Shown here: piece by piece, positions 11,652-21,455 of the stretch
How positions within the stretch are numbered: the first letter of the stretch is position 1
Layout: each line of letters opens with the position of its first letter
Assembly (NCBI RefSeq): GCF_947172395.1
Contig: NC_069083.1
Location: forward strand, 1,210,501 to 1,274,500
Length of the DNA: 64,000 nt
Reading direction: 5' to 3'
DNA from: Bicyclus anynana
Taxonomy: Eukaryota; Arthropoda; Insecta; Lepidoptera; Nymphalidae
Program-made: the position numbers and the translations under genes
The notes under the pieces: generated by a model
Seen by the model: the letters and a program-made list of their open reading frames with translations, nothing else
The model's database searches: none
Told to the model about the DNA's origin: nothing

Positions 11652-11985
11652 GTGCCTCCGTGGCGCAGTGGTATGCGCGGCGTATTTACAAGACCTCCTG
11701 GAGGTCCTGGGTTTGATCCTCGGCTGGGCCGATTGAGGTTTACTTAGTTGGTTCAGGTCTGGTTGGTGGGAGGCTTAAGCCATGGCAAGTTACCACCCTA
11801 CCGGCAAAAGACGTACCGCTAAGCGATTTAGCATTCCGGTACGATGCTGTGTGGAAACCGAAAGGAGTGTGGATTTTCATCCTACTCCTAACAAGTTAGC
11901 CCACTTTCATCTTAGATTTTATCATCACTTACCATCAGGTGAGATTGTTGTCAAGCGCTACCTTGTAAAGAATAAAAATAACCTA
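11652..11985 (+). mobile_element. SINE B, full length
   Basis: tRNA-like head with A box (TGGCGCAGTGGTATGC) and B box (GGGTTTGATCC), then the family body (TGGTGGGAGGCTTAAGCC, CCACCCTACCGGCAAAAGAC, AAACCGAAAGGAGTGTGG) and an AT-rich tail ending AAAGAATAAAAATAACC. It sits in the first intron, about 25 bases from the donor of the FLVCR-like exon. Other copies in this window lack parts of the head. Confidence 0.85.
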
Positions 11986-12010
11986 TAAGGTGACTTAACT
12001 GACAACTTAC

Positions 12011-12325
12011 AGTTTTATCCAACAGGTAGCTCCCCGGGAAGATCAGCGGAATGTATGTGATCATATAAATCATGGACGTCCAATACACAGTGATGCTGCT
12101 AACCCCGTAGTACTTGACGATGGAGTCCTGAATTATAGTGTACTGTATCCATTGCATCGAATTCGATGCGGAATACAGCACGAATATGAACAAAACCAGC
12201 CATCTAATCGGATATACTTTGTATTCCACCGGGCATTTCTTGGTAGGGGACTCCGCCCCTCCCTTCTCGGCTACACCGTCCATGACGCTGCCGGAGACAG
12301 CCTCCAAATTCTTCGTATCCGTCAT
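12011..12325 (-). CDS. First coding exon of an FLVCR/SLC49-type MFS transporter
   Basis: Encodes 105 residues. A hydrophilic N-terminus (MTDTKNLEAVSGSVMDG...) leads to YPIRWLVLFIFVLYSASNS (TM1), MQWIQYTIIQDSIVKYYGV, then WTSMIYMITYIPLIFPGSYL and LDKT. The YSASN-QWIQY and WxSMIYM-YIPLIFP signatures identify FLVCR1/2-like proteins (SLC49), plasma-membrane carriers linked to choline, ethanolamine and haem transport. The donor is ACT|GTAAGT at 12010, phase 0. MTD was chosen as start because the paralogous exon at 33 kb has no upstream extension; an in-frame ATG at 12349 would add eight residues. Twelve membrane segments are expected, so most of the protein lies on exons not seen here. Confidence 0.85.
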
Positions 12326-12539
12326 GTTATAATTTAAATAAATAAACAATCTCTCTACAATATTATTGTCGTTAGGAAGATTAAAATCGCTACACTAACC
12401 CCTACTAAATGGCACGTAAATTTCGACTAAAGTCTACATAAAAATATTTATTACTTAACACCGATAAAGATATATAATATTTCTTTTATTTTTTTGTGTT
12501 TATTGTCTATGGTAAAGCTACTAATGAACTGTTATTGTC

Positions 12540-12700
12540 AATTTTCCCGCGCGCTCAAGTTTTTTTTTTAAGAGCAAGTCAGGCAAAGGCGAGCGAGCCG
12601 CGCGGCCTCCCGCTCTCGACTGGTTTTCCATTTCCAGTGCAACGGTTTTCCACGACGCGATACAAACGGTGTGAGAACACCCTTTGCACCCTTGTCAACA
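12540..12700 (-). promoter_or_regulatory. GC-rich patch upstream of the FLVCR-like exon
   Basis: An island of high GC and CpG (GAGCGAGCCGCGCGGCC, GACGCGATAC) in very AT-rich surroundings, 215-375 bases upstream of the proposed start. This is a plausible 5' UTR or promoter, inferred only from position and composition. Confidence 0.25.
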
Positions 12701-12910
12701 CTAGTTAATCTATGCCAATATAATCTTTATGTACACTAATCTCAAGAGTCATTTTGTTTGATCGTGCAAATCTCTGGAACTATTAGCCAAATATAACGAA
12801 TTATTTTGCATTTAACAGATCAATTTTAAAGAGTTATATTAATCTGTAATGCTGATTATACAATAGGTATAGCTTTTTTTGATTAATTTGGACGTCATTG
12901 CTTTATTTAT

Positions 12911-13216
12911 GATCGACCGATCGATCGATCGACGGCCGCGTGGCGTAGTGGGTAGTGATCCTGCTTACTGCATCCACGGCCTTGGGTTCGATTCCCACAA
13001 CCGGAAAATATTTGTGTGATGAGCATGGGTGTTTTCCAGTGTCTGTGTGTATTTATACATTTTATAAGTATTTATATGTAGTATATAAATGTATATTAAT
13101 ATTATAATATCAACTATCGTAGTAGTCATAACGCAAGCTACTCTGTATGCTTACTTTAGGGCTAGATAGTGATGTGTATTGTTTAAGTATATTTATTTTT
13201 TATTTATTTATTTATT
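12911..13216 (+). mobile_element. SINE C (tRNA-derived) after a GATC microsatellite
   Basis: A short CGAT/GATC repeat precedes a tRNA-like head: GTGGCGTAGTGGGTAGTGA (A box) and GGGTTCGATTCCC (B box). The body (GATGAGCATGGGTGTTTTCC, GTGTCTGTGTGTATTTATAC) differs from SINEs A and B. The tail is a TATTTATTTATTT run. A functional tRNA is excluded because no 3' acceptor strand pairs with the 5' end. Confidence 0.75.
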
Positions 13217-13889
13217 TGTGATCTCAAGATATATTCATGAAAACCAGACGCGTAGCTATCGCCCCGTACTACAGGGGGATTAAATCAAAAATTAAATTAA
13301 TTAATCTGGTGTTTCCCGAAAAAAGAAAACATAAAATACTGCGTACAGAGATTTACTTCAGAAATTCAAAAAAGCAATCTTGTTTTTACCGGATTAATTA
13401 TTAAGCGAACCTAAAAATTTTATTAAATTTGATAATTATAGAAATGTAGGCATTTTCTTTATTTGTTTCAATGTATCTACACTTGAACAAATAAACTATT
13501 ACAACTCGTGTAGTATGTTATCAACAAACGTTTTAGTAACAATTTTACTTTGTGGTGAAAGAGTTAGAGGTAAATCAAAAACTAAAGAGATTTTTCCGGA
13601 TTTGCCGCTTGTCTATTGGGCCCCCAATTACTTATGATACAGGGTCCCTCCAAGGCAAGCTACGTCACTGATGTAAGCCCAGAGATACAGCTAGTCTATA
13701 AATAAATAATATACTTCCGCTTCCTTGGTAAGGAACAACATTAATATTTGAGATAAGTAGATATTTATATTACTCTAGTAAATTCAATGTCATACATTTT
13801 GGGCTTAGTTTACCCAATATTTATATAGTACAAAAAATATCATACTATACTACTAGTACCTTCTCACATTCGTTTTAATTTATTTACAA
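13217..13889. other. No gene recognised
   Basis: AT-rich sequence, nothing assigned. Confidence 0.4.
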
Positions 13890-14130
13890 CTAGCGGACGC
13901 CCGCGACTTCGTCCGCGTGGAATTTAGTTTTTCACAAATCCCGCGGGAACCGTGGATTTTTCCGGGATGAAAAGTAGCCTATGTGTTAATCCAGAGTAAA
14001 ATCTATTTCCGTTCCAAATTTCAACCAAATCGCTTCAGTAGCCGCAGCGTAAAAGAGGAACAAACATACTTACACATTTACACACTTTCACACTAATTAC
14101 ACACGAACTTTCGTCTTTATAATATTAGTA
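13890..14130 (-). mobile_element. Helitron-like element, type 2
   Basis: Reverse copy: CTAGCGGACGCCCGCGACTT at the 3' end, then ATCCCGCGGGAACC, AAATCGCTTCAGTAGCCGCA and a TATAATATTAGTA start. A complete example of the type 2 family, non-coding. Confidence 0.75.
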
Positions 14131-14299
14131 GGACAACATTGGAGATTAAGTAAAGGTCGTATGAGTACGACAAGGCCTCAAGCAACAAGGTCCGACAAAA
14201 GGAAAATGGCCGACTTCTCTTATAATTAAAGTAACCGGTTGCTTGAGCTAAGGCGGTGCGCAAACGTAGACACTTTTATACTGACACTATAAACCGTAC

Positions 14300-14455
14300 A
14301 ATTTACCTACATAAGCAACGTTTACTTTAGGCAACATCTACACTTACTATCAGGTGAAATCGTGGCCAAGCGCGAGCCTATTTCATATAAAAAAATACTA
14401 ATGTTATAAAGTTCAAGGGTTTGTCTGTTTGGTTGAACGCGCTAAATGCAACGGC
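14300..14455 (+). mobile_element. LINE 3'-tail fragment joined to Helitron type 1 fragment
   Basis: The block ACTTACTATCAGGTGAAAT with GCGCGAGCCTATTTCATA resembles the tail at 40385-40580. It is followed by ACTAATGTTATAAAG and GAACGCGCTAAATGC of Helitron type 1. Confidence 0.45.
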
Positions 14456-14670
14456 ACAGCTGGCATAATATTGTTTAAAGAAGAAAGAAAATCATTTTTA
14501 TTTGGTCAGTTAAAACATTAAACTAAGCCAAGCTACAAAATTGCACTGACCAAATGAAGGTTTCCCACTCAGCATGAAGCTACAGCTAGCTGTGGTACTG
14601 GTTTTCAGTGGAAGCCTTTAAAAGGGTGATATCACGGGCGTAAACAACAGTTATTAAGAAAAAAAAAACC

Positions 14671-14838
14671 TTTGACGGCCTCTTTGAGGTTTTCTTAATT
14701 GGTCTAGATCTGGCTGGTGGGAAGCTTCGGCCGTAGCTAGTTACCACCCTACCGGCAAAGACGTACCGCCAAGTGTTTTATCGTTCCGGTACGATGCCGT
14801 GCAAAAACCGAAAGCGGTGTGGATTGTCTTCCTACTTA
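14671..14838 (+). mobile_element. SINE B fragment
   Basis: Body only: GGCTGGTGGGAAGCTTCGGC, CCACCCTACCGGCAAAGAC and GTTCCGGTACGATGCC. Head and 3' tail are missing. Confidence 0.75.
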
Positions 14839-14888
14839 ACTAATTACTGTACTACTTCTTAATGCAGTGTTTTTCATAATGGGTAAAA

Positions 14889-14934
14889 GATAGTATCAGC
14901 CTCATAAAAAGCATTTCATGGGGCTGATACTATC
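14889..14934. repeat. 13-bp perfect inverted repeat
   Basis: GATAGTATCAGCC at 14889-14901 and its exact reverse complement at 14922-14934, with a 20-base loop. Possibly a remnant of a foldback element. Confidence 0.7.
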
Positions 14935-14939
14935 CCGTC

Positions 14940-15439
14940 AAGTTTCCGTCTTTCACAACTTCAGCAGATTCTTTTCCGAAATCTGAAGGGCCTGTGATTG
15001 ACAGACCAATCAGCAACTAAATACACGTATAAATCTATAAATACGATCTATAAATATATTTATACAAATACAAGACGTCTACGTTTGTACAATGCCTTAT
15101 ATTCCTTTTTATTTCAAGTGCACAAGTGTGGGACGATGCCCTTGCAACCTCCGTGTTTCCGGCCATTTATAATTTTAGCATCTTCAAAGCAGCGACCACA
15201 GCGGATCCGCCATCATCATCATCATCAATTTAGTCGATTTTATATTTTGAGACAATTTGAGAAGTTCTTCGTTGATTACATTATGCGGCCGCGATTCACA
15301 ACGCCCGAAGTAGGCTACTTGCCTCTTTTGTAAACAGTGTTTAAACTGAATTATGGAAGTATTATAAGCTATATTTTATTTTGTCCCGTCAATAATAACC
15401 AGTAAAAAAATTAATATATATGAAAAAATATCTATGTAA
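14940..15439. other. No gene recognised
   Basis: The open frame at 14998-15333 includes a low-complexity run of histidines from a CATCAT microsatellite and no domain; I do not regard it as a gene. Confidence 0.4.
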
Positions 15440-15615
15440 TTTTTTTGGCGCCAAAACACAACACATTAGCAAGTGACGTCATTCATAGAGATAATAGCGT
15501 TATTGGCTCCTGCAGTGATGTGAACTATCACGTCACCGCAAGCGCCAATCACAAACCGATGCCTTGTAGCGAATGACGTCACAGTTTACGATTGGCGTTT
15601 GCGGTGACGTGATAA
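15440..15615. mobile_element. Foldback MITE with nested inverted repeats
   Basis: Outer arms GTGACGTCATTC (about 15473) and GAATGACGTCAC (about 15572), plus inner-to-outer arms TATCACGTCACCGCAAGCGC (from 15526) and its reverse complement ending at 15614 with one mismatch. TGACGTCA occurs in both outer arms. Target duplication not resolved. Confidence 0.65.
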
Positions 15616-15892
15616 AAATACAATTTTGTTATATAAAAATATTACAATTATGAGATTTTTTTCACAAATAAAAATATGACTAGTTTCTAGTCATCTAAAC
15701 TGCCTATATGAAAAAAATCTTCTTAGTTTTGTACAGCAGGCGAGTAGCCTGTTCAAAGATATTTTCCGGATATTTTGTTTTAATTTTTTGTTTAGTATTT
15801 GTTGGTGATATTGAACAGATTGGCAGTTTCCTTGCCTTAATTACCATCTTCTTTTTAAGTTGGATCAATAATAGATCTAGAGTATTGGCATG

Positions 15893-16000
15893 TTGATCAC
15901 GTGTATCGACAGATCACGTGATCAATCACATCTGTCATTCACATAGTTTTCGAAGCGTTAGCGTTTGTAGAAAGAGAATCGACGTGCGACGTGCGAAACT
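15893..16000. mobile_element. MITE X fragment beside a CACGTG inverted repeat
   Basis: TTGATCACGTG at 15893-15903 and its exact reverse complement at 15915-15925 enclose 11 bases. Next comes GTTTTCGAAGCGTTAGCGTT with GTAGAAAGAGAATCGACGTG, the right arm of MITE X. Confidence 0.55.
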
Positions 16001-16034
16001 TGTACAGTTCAATAGGTTTGCAGTGGAATAAGAC

Positions 16035-16080
16035 CTTAGTCTTGTAAATCCACCGCGCATACCACTGCGCCGTAGGCCGA
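16035..16080 (-). mobile_element. SINE B head fragment
   Basis: Reverse strand of the tRNA-like A-box region: TTGTAAATCCACCGCGCATA, then CCACTGCGCCGTAGG. Confidence 0.6.
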
Positions 16081-16427
16081 CAATTATTGCATTGCTTAGA
16101 TACTCTCAACATATTTTTTCTCCATCATATTGCACTCTCTTTACAAGAGATTGCTCTTTACAAGAGAGAGCTTTGACCCAGCACGTTGCTTCAAATCGGG
16201 TTAACAAGGTGGGTTTAGTTAGTCTAAGGTTATGCTCGCCGAAGCACCGGGAAAACAGCTCCACCAGTTACCGGACTACGGTTCCAACTTCCCAATTTAC
16301 CTACCAAGTTTTTCATTGAACTTTTCAGTTTCAGTTTCCTGAAAAGCTCTTGAAAGACTTTTTCTTGTTTCGTATCTTGACTCATGATCAGACTTGTATT
16401 CAATCTATAACAATTGTATATTGTAAA

Positions 16428-16623
16428 TACTAATATTATAAAGCTGAAGAGTTTGTTTGTTTGTTTGGTTGAACGCGCTAATCTCAGGAACTACTAGTCC
16501 GATTTGAAAAATTCTTTCAGTGTTTGATAGCCAATTTATCAAGGAAGGCTATAGGCTATATATTATCTCCGTAGTCCATTGGAAACAGGAACCACGCGGG
16601 TAAAACCGTGCGGTGTCAGCTAT
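16428..16623 (+). mobile_element. Helitron-like element, type 1
   Basis: From TACTAATATTATAAAGC to AACCGTGCGGTGTCAGC. The terminal CTAGT has mutated to CTATC, so the end is degenerate. Confidence 0.7.
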
Positions 16624-17034
16624 CACATAAATTGACTACTGGACAATCGAGTCACTAAAATTTTACTTGAAGCACGGAAAACCATATGTACAAGCTTGAA
16701 GTTAGGTTTCTTCTTGCTTGGTGCGTTTTAATAGTTGCAAATATGTATTCACAATCCGGTTTGGTCAAGTAGGCTTTTAACCTTAACCCGCTTTCGTTAG
16801 CTATGAAGTCTAAATATATCTAAAAACCTCCGCATACACGAGTACTAACAAAATAAAAAACATTTCTACACTAAATCATCTTCATTAGAATTAAATATAA
16901 CCGGCTAAAACTCACCACTATCATCGACTAGTTTGAACCCCTACGGGGGCCTTAGTCATAAGCTAATTAATGCAGCACGGCTTGAGCCAAACTTTTGGCT
17001 TGATTAACAAACACACACATCACACTATCACACA
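16624..17034. other. No gene recognised
   Basis: AT-rich. A short inverted CCCCTACGGGGG lies near 16939. Confidence 0.4.
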
Positions 17035-17120
17035 CATGGGTGTTCTTTACGCTGCGGCTACTGAAGCGATTTGGCTGAAATTTGAAATTGATTTTCTCCG
17101 GAAAACTAGCATCCGCTAGT
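17035..17120 (+). mobile_element. Helitron type 2, 3' fragment
   Basis: TACGCTGCGGCTACTGAAGC, GGCTGAAATTTGAAATTG and a CATCCGCTAGT end. Confidence 0.6.
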
Positions 17121-17952
17121 AATGAATATGTAGTAGAAAAATACTATTTGCCATTAGGTAGGTAATCTTAAAAAAGTAAAACTTTATATTACAATTCTAT
17201 GCGAACATGTTAGGCTAATTTTTCTGCGAAGTTTGTATAGAAGCAATGGTTTTCCAGTAACCATCTGCTTCTCAAAGTGCCTCTACATTACTGAATGTCG
17301 GCGGTCAGCTCCCTAAACTTCTCCGTATTCCGTCTTCTCATAGTTAGGCGGAAAAGTAGCCTTTAGTCCACTCCCTTATTATGTAGCCAGTACTTCCAGG
17401 AATAGTATTTCCAGTAGCCAGGACTTCTTTATTCGTCCTACCTGCTCTTTATTCTTCCTCTAGTTCCAGTTACCATAAGATGGGCTATCCCGTTCCCGTG
17501 AGAATACGGGGATAAAATGAAACCTATGACGTGACTTTTTAAGGGTAAAAGAATTGTCACAATCGGTTCAATACATAAAGAGATTATCCCCTGCAACACC
17601 ACAGCTACAGCACAACTTTAGCTCTTCATAACACTAGTATAGTTTTGGCAGAAGCTTCAAAGGTGTAGGTATTTAATAAATAAGAAAACCAATGTTGAAC
17701 AACGGTTATGATTTACATTATTTTTCAGGACAACTTAACTATCAAAACAAACTGTAACCAAAATAAGACCCTAGAGTGGCAGATGACCCTAGAATGACCT
17801 TCAGTGGAGTCACGCACTTGTGAACGCTGTGTGTAGGGTTAAAGGCGCCTTTGACAGTTAACAAACACCCTATTGCACTCAATTCACTCTCCCCGCCTAT
17901 CCTATAAAGAATTACACAACAAGAAGTGTGGACGGCTAGAACGCCACGAACC
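17121..17952. other. Mostly unassigned, includes a Helitron-like piece
   Basis: Around 17478-17600, CCCGTTCCCGTGAGAATACG and GGTAAAAGAATTGTCACAAT match a reversed Helitron-like body. The rest is unassigned. CTATAAAG occurs near 17900, upstream of the next ORF. Confidence 0.35.
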
Positions 17953-18147
17953 ATGGGCATACTGAAGCCGAGGCTGAGCACCTTAAATCGCAAGTCGTTC
18001 CCGCCACCCGATCGCTACAACTCTCTAAATCCCTACTCTTTGCTAAAACAAGTCGCGCCACCTAGCGTGGGCATGAGCCAACACGAGAATTTATCTGAAA
18101 GGCTTCTTTTTATCCCGAAAAAATCCTTGGATTCACGAGATTTATAA
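17953..18147 (+). pseudogene. Coding-like fragment fused to a Helitron
   Basis: From ATG at 17953 the frame reads MGILKPRLSTLNRKSFPPPD, RYNSLNPYSLLKQVAPPSVG, MSQHENLSERL. Codon use is GC-balanced, unlike the surroundings, for about 49 codons. At about 18100 it changes abruptly into the Helitron type 2 body (TTTTTATCCCGAAAAAATCC) and stops at 18147. I do not recognise the protein. It could be a truncated host exon or a gene fragment captured by the Helitron. Confidence 0.35.
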
Positions 18148-18340
18148 AAACCTTATGAATTTGATGGTATGAGTGTTTGTTACTCTTTCACGTCTCCGCT
18201 ACTGAACCGAATCGCCTGAAATTTGAAGTAGGGATAGATTATAGTCTGGATTAACACATAGGCAACTTTTTATCCCAAAAAATCTATGGATTTGTTGAAA
18301 AGTAAATTACATGCGGACGAAGTCACGAGCGTCCGCTAGT
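18100..18340 (+). mobile_element. Helitron-like element, type 2
   Basis: Body TATCCCGAAAAAATCC occurs twice (partial internal duplication), with CACGTCTCCGCTACTGAACC between. The end is GGACGAAGTCACGAGCGTCC followed by GCTAGT. Confidence 0.7.
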
Positions 18341-18594
18341 AATAAATAGAGAAGTACAGATACATGAATATTTCAAACAAATCAATGTCGACAAAATGTA
18401 TCCCGTATTATCTCCGTATGAAAAGCTGATTTGATCCAATAACGACATTGTCCACCTGAATGATATTAACGTCCGCGTTGTGGGGATTATGAGGCACAAA
18501 ACGGGAAAAAGGTTGTCTTGGATAAACCGTTGTACAGAAATTTCGCGGTATTAAACCATTGAAGGGGATTGATATTCCGGTTTACCTTTATTGC

Positions 18595-19220
18595 TTTTTA
18601 GGGTTCCGTGCCTCAAAATAAAAAACCGGAACCCTTTTAAGATCATTTTGTTGTCAGTCACTCTGTCCCTTTATTCCGAGATAGCGTGGAGGTGCTCAGG
18701 TCAACGGTCCCATAGAGTTGTGAAAGAATTAAACTTTTAAGTTTACGTATTAAAAGTTACGGGTGTTTATTCAGCAAAAACGTATATTTCGACACTATCA
18801 AGAGAATTATAACTCAGAAGGTATTTCCCGTTGACCTAGAACTATGTTTAGCAAGTAACATCGTTATAGACTACAAAAATCTTAAAACTATACATAATTA
18901 TAATAAATTCTTAATTGTAAATTATAATACTGTATGACTTTTTCAAAAGAGCAACTGTTGAGTTTCTTGCCGGTATCTTCTCAGCAGAACCTGCCTTCCG
19001 AACCGGTGGTAGAATCTTTACAAATAGTCAACTGACGTGTCAAAAGTGCTTGTAAACTGAGCCTACTTGAAATAAATGATTTTTGATTTTGATTTGATTT
19101 GATTTCTTAAAAACAGGCGGTTTCGAAATTCGGGAAAATCTTCTGAATTCGATATCTGAACTATTCATAATGATCCTACATACGGAACCCTCGGTGGGCG
19201 AGTCCGACTCACACTTGTCC
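18595..19220 (+). repeat. 'GGGTTCCG' dispersed element
   Basis: Begins TAGGGTTCCGTGCCTCAAAA with a mirrored CCGGAACCC, and ends CGGAACCCTCGGTGGGCGAG, TCCGACTCACACTTGTCCG. This beginning and end look like a repeat common in Lepidoptera. A LINE tail interrupts it; a related fragment lies at 38547. Confidence 0.5.
18915..19103 (+). mobile_element. LINE 3' tail with TTCTTAA target duplication
   Basis: 5'-truncated copy of the 5110-5572 tail ending in GATTTGATTTGA. TTCTTAA occurs immediately before (18908-18914) and at its end (19104-19110), a clean 7-bp duplication expected from target-primed reverse transcription. Confidence 0.8.
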
Positions 19221-20212
19221 GTTTTCTTTTATATTACTGATCAACGAATCAAGCGGATGATATAAGAACGCGATATTAAAAAATATTCGCTGACCGTACA
19301 CACATACGTATGAAATATTAGGGTTCTCTTTTGCCGAGGATTTTGTAGTAAAAGTTGGAAAGGAGTTGGAAAGTCAATGGTACCCATAATACCTACTGCC
19401 GTCTTCGGACTGAACGTATCTGTCGTGAACTGTCGTTACCATCAGCTGAGTTTTCCTTTCTTCCCCGTTCCGATAAATAAGTTTGCATAATTATAATATG
19501 AGAAAATCGGACTCATCTAACTGCACTGTGTGTCACGTACCTAAAGTTACATATTTTAACGGAATGTGCACGGAACGAAGTTGATAAACGAATTTTAAAG
19601 GAAATATAGTTTTTAATTCTGTAGGATATTACAATAGTATGCTGTCATTAAAACTATCCGATAAGGCGATGGAAATTGTACAAATGGTTAAGGCTGCAAT
19701 TGACAAAAGATAACTTTCGCATCTCCTCGTCCTAATCTGATCCATTACCGTTCTGTGAATAAGAATTTTTATAGATGTGTTAGTGTAATAAAATTAAGTT
19801 TAAATTGAAGTTAAAACAGAGAGGCATATTCGCTCAGCGAAAAATCTCTTTAAATAAAGAAAAAAAAACTATATATAGATTTACCCAAGTTTTTAAGTGT
19901 AAGTATTAATTATTATTGTTATATATCAAGCATCATTAATACTCAAGTAATTTGCATCCTATACATATAAACAGCTATTTAGTTAATAGGCTTACTAATT
20001 AAGTATGTATGCTCGTAAGTACCCTACCATAACTTTAGTAATATATTGCACATAAAGTATGTTTTACGAGGGAACTTAGGAGTATGCAACCGCCTAAGAT
20101 TAATTATTAGATAAATTAAGTAAACACTATTTACTAAATCACTTTTTTGAAACTCTAATTACGATCATCTCTTACTAATTAAAATTCTAAGTTTGTTTCT
20201 AATTTTAAATTT
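19221..20212. other. No gene recognised
   Basis: AT-rich, no coding exon or named repeat. Confidence 0.4.
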
Positions 20213-20370
20213 TGGCTGGTGGGAGGCTTCGGCCGTGGCTAGTTACCACCATACCGACAAAGACGTACGTACCGACGAAACCGAAAGCCGCTTCCGTCAT
20301 AGATTACACCATCACTTATCAATCAGGTGAGATTGCAGTCAAGGGCTAACTTGTAAAGACTAAAAAACCT
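20213..20370 (+). mobile_element. SINE B fragment
   Basis: GGCTGGTGGGAGGCTTCGGC through CAAGGGCTAACTTGTAAAGA; head absent and an internal deletion after GACGTACGTACC. Confidence 0.75.
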
Positions 20371-20409
20371 AGTCTTACTAGGTAAAAACTACTTCCCGTT
20401 GACTTAGTT

Positions 20410-20634
20410 AGCCCCCATTCGCACGAGAGTTTTCTTAACGAACGTTCAAATACAACAAATGCATTTCGAAGTATATTATGTTTACACGAGAGCGTTTCTA
20501 AAAACGACGCTTGTTTTCGAACAGTGCCGCATTTTCAATTTTGGGAGTTGCAAATAGACCTTCCATTTAACTTCATACTATATTTAAACGCTTTTTTAAC
20601 GTCCGTTAAAAAAACTCGCGTGCGAATGAGGGCT
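20410..20634. mobile_element. MITE E with ~38-bp terminal inverted repeats
   Basis: The left end AGCCCCCATTCGCACGAGAG, TTTTCTTAACGAACG pairs with the right end (reverse complement AGCCCTCATTCGCACGCGAG, TTTTTTTAACGGACG). Non-coding 225-bp element; the ORFs over it are by-products. Target duplication not clear. Confidence 0.65.
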
Positions 20635-20763
20635 CCATTCTTCGAGGAGAATCCGTTTATTTCGCAATTATTTTCAAAAAAAAAAAATAGAAAATCATTT
20701 TCGAAGTTGGTAAGGTGACCGCAATCTATTCCTATATTTTCATAAAAGGAGTGTACGTTACAT

Positions 20764-20845
20764 ACAGTGATGTGCACAAGGTTTTAAACCAGGGAGACAA
20801 TAAAAGTACAAATTATACAAAATGGGAAAATCCTTCAACAATACA
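20764..20845 (+). mobile_element. hAT-like left-end fragment
   Basis: CAGTGATGTGCACAAGG, AACCAGGGAGAC and TACAAAATGG correspond in order to the start of the element at 42973-43118. Its right end is displaced by MITE X. Confidence 0.4.
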
Positions 20846-20850
20846 GGCAG

Positions 20851-21038
20851 GGCCTGTAGCCACGTGGCGCTACGATTCTATTTCTACAATCGCAAACGCT
20901 TCGAAAATTAAGAAATGTATGGACATGACATTTGCTATCGACAGGTCACGAAATCAAGTCATCGACATACATTTTATTAGTTTTCGAAGCGTTAGCGTTT
21001 GTAGAAAGAGGATCGACGTGCCACATGGCTACAAGACC
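20851..21038. mobile_element. MITE X, foldback copy
   Basis: Termini GGCCTGTAGCCACGTGGC and reverse complement GTCTTGTAGCCATGTGGC. The complementarity extends inward through CAAACGCTTCGAAAATTAAG versus GTTTTCGAAGCGTTAGCG. Related copies at 15940 and 22663. Confidence 0.7.
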
Positions 21039-21455
21039 TAGCTCACACTGAATTCTCACTGAATGCATTTTAGCATCTAAAAAGTGCACATTGATTGTAC
21101 GGAACCATGTGTCTCGAATAAATTTTATTACCAGCTAGCAAAGCCCGTCTACGTGCATTTTTCTTCAAAGAAATGTACAAAGTTAGCCATCTTATAATTC
21201 ATCAAAGACAGACCGCTCGAGAGGCAAGTTGTTTGGCACACGACCTCGTAATTCACGAAAATGCCGCTCTTAATTTTGCACAAGTTTAATTGCGTCTCTT
21301 GGGAGCTCACGGGAACTTTGAAGACAAATTGCCCAACTATCTAATTTGGTAATAGCGGTTGATACCAAATCTACTAACACAAACCGATTTTAATTCACGA
21401 AAATAATAACAAATATTGGATAGAAGCAGGCGTTACTTTGCGGAAGTTCATCATG

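Noticed and set aside
12138..12337. Plus-strand frames over the FLVCR-like exon, and those at 32923-33347
   Set aside because: Antisense shadows; the minus-strand frame has the family signature and a splice donor.
12932..13000. tRNA-like sequences with A and B boxes (also heads of SINEs A, B, D and 56740-56815)
   Set aside because: The 5' and 3' acceptor strands do not pair and each continues into a shared SINE body, so they are tRNA-derived SINE heads, not tRNA genes.
14998..15333. 111-codon frame with a poly-His run
   Set aside because: The run comes from a CATCAT microsatellite; no domain, splice or conservation signal.
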